From: Amphimedon queenslandica
Lineage: Eukaryota; Porifera; Demospongiae; Haplosclerida; Niphatidae
Direction: 5' to 3'
Assembly: GCF_000090795.2 (NCBI RefSeq)
Contig: NW_003546420.1
Span: forward strand, 21,542-85,541
DNA length: 64,000 bases
Shown here: piece after piece, positions 60,049-64,000 of the stretch
Layout: every line of letters begins with the position of its first letter
Numbering within the stretch: the stretch's first letter is position 1
Translations under genes and position numbers: made by a program
The notes under the pieces: model-generated
The model's input: the letters and a program-made list of their open reading frames with translations, nothing else
Database searches by the model: none
What the model was told of the DNA's origin: nothing

Positions 60049-63000
60049 TTATAATATTATAGGCACCATTTCTTGTTTGTCACTTCCAATCAGAGGAATG
60101 CCAGCAGCAGCTGTGGTGGTGGTGTTTCTTCTCAGTCGAAATCCTTTAGCTAGTGACGACCTACTGGGTACTGACTGGGAACGTTGCCGTCTTCTTGCTA
60201 AACCAGTTTCCTTAACCAGATTGTCCTGTATAGGCTCATGAAATCTAACCCGAGGCACATCAGTAAATTTGATATTTAGTGATGAATCAAGTACATGAAC
60301 AGAAGAATGAGAGGGGCCTCCTAGTTCAGGATGGAGCTTATGCTGGAGAGATGATATCTGTCCACAGTAGGTGTAGGTTGGTTGTGGTGAAGACAGTTTA
60401 AACGAAACACCAATTTCACCAAACTCTCTCAATTCTTTCTCTTTTGCTTTCCTTGCTTTTCTTTCTTCCTCAGTTTCAAGGTGAGCGAGAGGTGACTGAG
60501 TAGCAGACAATAGCTCCTTCATTTTTATTCTCTCTTCTGCTTCTTGTCTCTCATTTGCAATGAAATCTCTTAACTCCACGAGTGCTTCTGCTAATGGTCT
60601 GTTTGGATGAGACTCACAAAACGACTGATAGTCTTCCCAAGCTGTTTGAAGGTAACGGAATATGCAGTTCTAAGTAGAAAAGATTTTGAACAATTTAAGA
60701 CACAAAATTGTATTAATAAGCACCTGTGCTTCCCTGAACATGTAAGGACCAAAAGGCTTACTTACTAATTCATCAGCAACTGATAGAGGAAGAGTTACCT
60801 GTGGAGACATTAAAAACATGAAACAAAATACATGTAATTATGTTGTGTAGAAAGTTTGAGTTGATTCCGATCAAAATTAAATTTTTTATAAATTTTTAAA
60901 GTTGTAACAAATATTGCTTACAGACATTGTTGCAGTTACCTGTAGCTTTGGATTGCAAGGTGACTGTATGTAACAATTTAATATTGCCCTCATTTTAGCA
61001 AATAAGAGAGAATGATTCATCTGATAATGAAACATTTCCTAGAAATAAAAAAACAAAACATTCCGTCACTAAAACATTATTATTATTATTAATTGATGCA
61101 AGTTGACAAACATAGACTATGATTACTTTAAATCTCTGTATCTCCAGCCAGAAGTCAACATTATTTGAAGTGTTTGTCCCCTTTGGTGCTTTAATGCACA
61201 GAAATGTCTTAAAGAGCTCACGTCTCTTGGAATCATACAATGTCTGCTTCAGTTTCAAAGTGTCTTCAGACTCAGTATAAACTTTAGAAGACTAAAATGA
61301 TAATTATGAGACTAGAGCTAGTTACATAAATTGATTTACAAACACTTTAATAATTATAATTAATCATAGTTATACTGAAACTGATTAACGATACAACTAG
61401 TGTATATTGTTAGTATATTGTTAGTATATTGTTTGATTACTCTTACATCAATCACTTCTTCCTTGGTCTCATTGCTAGGGTCCTTCACTCCGTGTCTTTC
61501 AAGATAGTCCGGGCTCCTCGTAAACAATGGTATCCATTTCTTCTCAAGTCTGCTGCGAATGTGTTTCTGTGCTTCTCTGAAAACTGGTGACTTTGGTCTT
61601 AAGGGGAGCTTATGGCTCCCTCCAAATGAAACAACCTACAGCACATGTAGAGAAAGGAACAAGGATAGAGATTGATTACATGATTATATCGATCAACATT
61701 AAAACACTTTATTAAACTACCTCTCTCTGTGTCTCCTTGCTGAATGGGCTACTGTCCCCAAAGAGATATGATTTATTGAAATAATCACTTCTAATCTTTT
61801 TAGCTTTCATATTCTTTAGGACCATGTCACTGGTCGGCAGCGAGCGAAATGACTCAATCTCAAGCCAGAACTTTAAATCAATGGCACCTCCATTGTCGTT
61901 GAGGAATATCTTTAAAGAGAACCAAACATTCAAAATAATACTCCATCACTATATCATGATTTACTTTGAAGAACTCAAGTTCTTTTGGGTTCTTAATAAC
62001 ATCGTTAAAATTAGCCTCTCTTCCAGAAGAACGCTCTTCATCCTCACCGAGGGATTTATGATGGATACTGACTCGTTTAATATTAGCAGAAGGAGCAACT
62101 CTATCATTAGCTGATGGATCCACTCGTACTGTTGCTGCAGCTGGTGATACTGTTACTGGTTGAGGAGATGAAGATATGATAGAGACACTACCCATACTCT
62201 CAGTGCTAGAGCTACCCAGTGATGAATACTACAGTGGTCATAATAGGAACACATTAATGAGCAGTTGTATAGGTACCTCTTCACTGAGTTTATCCAGTTC
62301 TTTATTGTTAAGAGCAGAAACATGATGAAGACTCAAATCAGAATTAACGGATTGCATCTAATGAGAGATATAACACAGTAAATATAGCCTCTCATTATAA
62401 CTACACAGTATCATAGTGAGAGTCTTTCACCTGTTCAAAGGTTTCTCTGTCCCTTTGACATAGTTCGATCCATTTCTCTTCAAGTATGTTCAGAGCATGT
62501 TCCTCTGCTTTGTCAAATATGTCTTCAAATGGCGGCCAGAGTCTTCCTGATATGTACTCAATAATATAACAAGGACAATCAATATTAGCCTGGCTATACT
62601 CCAGGATATGAAAAGAGTATATCAGCTGCAGTTAATGAAATAAAAATATTATTTAAACAGTGTCCATTTTGTCTATCTTTGAAATAAGTTTCATGTTTGT
62701 AAAGTGCTTGTGGTATATATATATGTACATGAACAGGAGGTTAGTGTATCATTGATATAACCTTAGCTTTAGTCTCCACGAGGATTGGGTTAAAATCTGA
62801 AGCAAAGAACAGCATCTTGTAGCTTTGGGTCTCCCTCCAAAAGTGAAGACAATTAAGATAAACCTACAAAAAACAACAGCCACCACATACAATATTGGCC
62901 AGTTTTGATGTAAACTTTTGTCTGATATTGGAGAAACTTAAAAAATTCGTAAAAAAATCAATTTTGATCAGAATCAGCTCAAACTTAAGCACAAGTATAT

Positions 63001-64000
63001 GTATCAGAAAATACCGTAAGTCATGAACTTTACTTTTTGCTCAAGAGATTGCAGAAAGTTTTGAAAATATCCTCCACATTTTCTCCTTTCAACAGCCAAA
63101 CACTTCATGAATAATTTATGATTGTCACTGCACCAGAAATGGAATAGAAGAGAGCCAAAGATACAAATAGTTAAAGATTCTCATGAATTATACAGTACAT
63201 GTACTTGTAATAAGGTAGTCTCTCATCCAGTGCTATTGGTGTTCCATTTATTGACAACACTTGGAGCTCATTAGTGCTGAGAGTGTGTGGTAATACTGGC
63301 GTCCCCTAATAATGGTTAACAACCTCAACAATAACTACTGAATAACTAACAGTAATGCTAGTCCTACCGCTGGGCACTATCGGGTACTTGTTAAACTTTG
63401 CTAGTTTAATGCACTTAGGCTCAATGGAGCTCTGGCTGCCACTGGTCCAGACTAGTCTTGATTGGGTCCTATGACTGGGTTGGATACTTTGAGTCGGTTG
63501 AGTACTGGGACGTGAGAGTTGAGGCCTGGGTTTAGAGACAAGCCTTATAGTGGGTGTGGTCACATCCGAGGGATGAGGTGCTTTATCATCATAAAGAGTG
63601 ACAGAAGGAAGTGATAGAGAATGAGAGATTGTACCTCCTGATGACGTGAATGGGACAATACTTAACAAAAACCTGGGATACCTACAAATAATGATGTACT
63701 TTAAAGTGTACAATGAAAGGATTTCACTAACAGCTATTATTAGACTAACCAGTAGTTTATGAGTCCTTCCAATAGGGTATCATAAACATGTCGTAATGAG
63801 TTTAGTGTTAGACTACCAGAGACACAGACAGAGACTGGTTCATTTGATAGAGCTAGTGAAGAAGTAATTGTGAAATATCTTTCTCTAATTTCTTTAAACA
63901 ACCTATTGAAAATATCATACCATTATCTAATGCATGTACTTATGCCTGTCCATTACTTGTTCTTGTCCTTTTCACCAGTTGTGTTCATCAATTGCAAAAA
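60049..64000 (-). CDS. RGS22: RGS22-like protein with several RGS domains (5' end outside window)
   Basis: Exons run to the right edge, so the start is missing. Several RGS-type helices are seen: VDFWLEIQRFK (about 61150), LKFWLEIESFRSLP (about 61860), HFWRETQSYKMLFF (about 62840), and linking segments such as KKWIPLFTRSPDYLERHGV. Repeated RGS units in one long protein is the RGS22 pattern; RGS domains accelerate GTP hydrolysis by G-alpha subunits, though RGS22 units are diverged and may only bind. The C-terminal exon (60579-60049) is basic and Ser-rich and ends KQEMVPIIL. It is 122 bp downstream... its stop lies 122 bp from the PIK3C2 ATG on the same strand. Alternatively an RGS-like protein of another group. 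Confidence 0.65.
60833..60905 (+). repeat. partial 177-family copy in an RGS22-like intron
   Basis: TTATGTTGTGTAGAAAGTTT followed by GAGTTGATTCCGATCAAAATT and an AT-rich tail. Only the anchor third of the unit is present. Confidence 0.6.
62900..63015 (-). repeat. partial 177-family copy in an RGS22-like intron
   Basis: TTGGAGAAACTTAAAAAATT, then ATCAGAATCAGCTCAAACTT and ATGTATCAGAAAATACCGTA in reverse orientation. The copy is truncated and lies immediately before a small exon. Confidence 0.6.

Overview
The window reads as animal nuclear DNA from a very compact, AT-rich genome. About 29 protein-coding genes are packed into 64 kb, with short introns (many 40-100 bp), intergenic gaps often of 60-180 bp, and trinucleotide (AAT/TTA) microsatellites in many introns. 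Metazoan-type genes (SYCP3, HIPK, BRSK/SAD kinase, nischarin, class II PI3K, RGS22-like, CLN3, a tetraspanin cluster) together with this compactness suggest a demosponge such as Amphimedon. That assignment is an inference from style and content, not from a search. No bacterial features, CRISPR arrays, rRNA or convincing tRNA genes were seen.

Layout. 0.4-16.9 kb: a choline/ethanolamine phosphotransferase (+), SYCP3 (-), a ZDHHC17-type ankyrin palmitoyltransferase (+), EMC10 (-), ILRUN (+, with a 1.8-kb intron made mostly of 177-bp tandem repeats), a mucin-like single-pass membrane protein (+), and Asterix/WDR83OS (-, with another 177-bp array in its second intron). 17-31.9 kb: HIPK (-), bifunctional UMP synthase (-), SIKE1/FGFR1OP2 (+), BRSK (+), a VAMP7-like longin R-SNARE (-), RPS13 (+), a 177-bp array, and an AGPAT5-like acyltransferase (-). 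32-49.2 kb: nischarin-like PX-LRR protein (+), then seven tetraspanin genes, all on +, with POLR2L (-) between the sixth and seventh. 49.7-64 kb: CLN3 (-), class II PI3-kinase (-) and an RGS22-like multi-RGS gene (-) whose 5' end lies outside the window.

Genome organisation. Six head-to-head gene pairs share intergenic spacers of about 127-178 bp: SYCP3/ZDHHC17, EMC10/ILRUN, UMPS/SIKE1, VAMP7/RPS13, AGPAT5/NISCH and POLR2L/tetraspanin 7. Three promoter regions carry a GTATA(C/T)TTCCG motif together with a CACGTG E-box. A dispersed repeat family, with a 177-bp tandem form and a diverged monomeric form, occupies introns and convergent 3' spacers in both orientations and is not seen in the divergent promoters. 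Two short inverted-repeat elements beginning TACCGTA look like MITEs.

Functional themes. Several genes deal with membranes and lipids: CEPT1 and AGPAT5 in phospholipid synthesis, PIK3C2 in phosphoinositides, EMC10 and Asterix in membrane-protein insertion, VAMP7, CLN3 and the tetraspanins in endolysosomal or surface membranes. They do not form an operon, and shared regulation is suggested only by the shared promoters. The features most worth following up are the 177-bp repeat family, the tetraspanin cluster with its C-x-C loop signature and E-x-V tails, the 44-nt GC-AG intron in the UMPS active site, and the 10-nt microexon in ILRUN.
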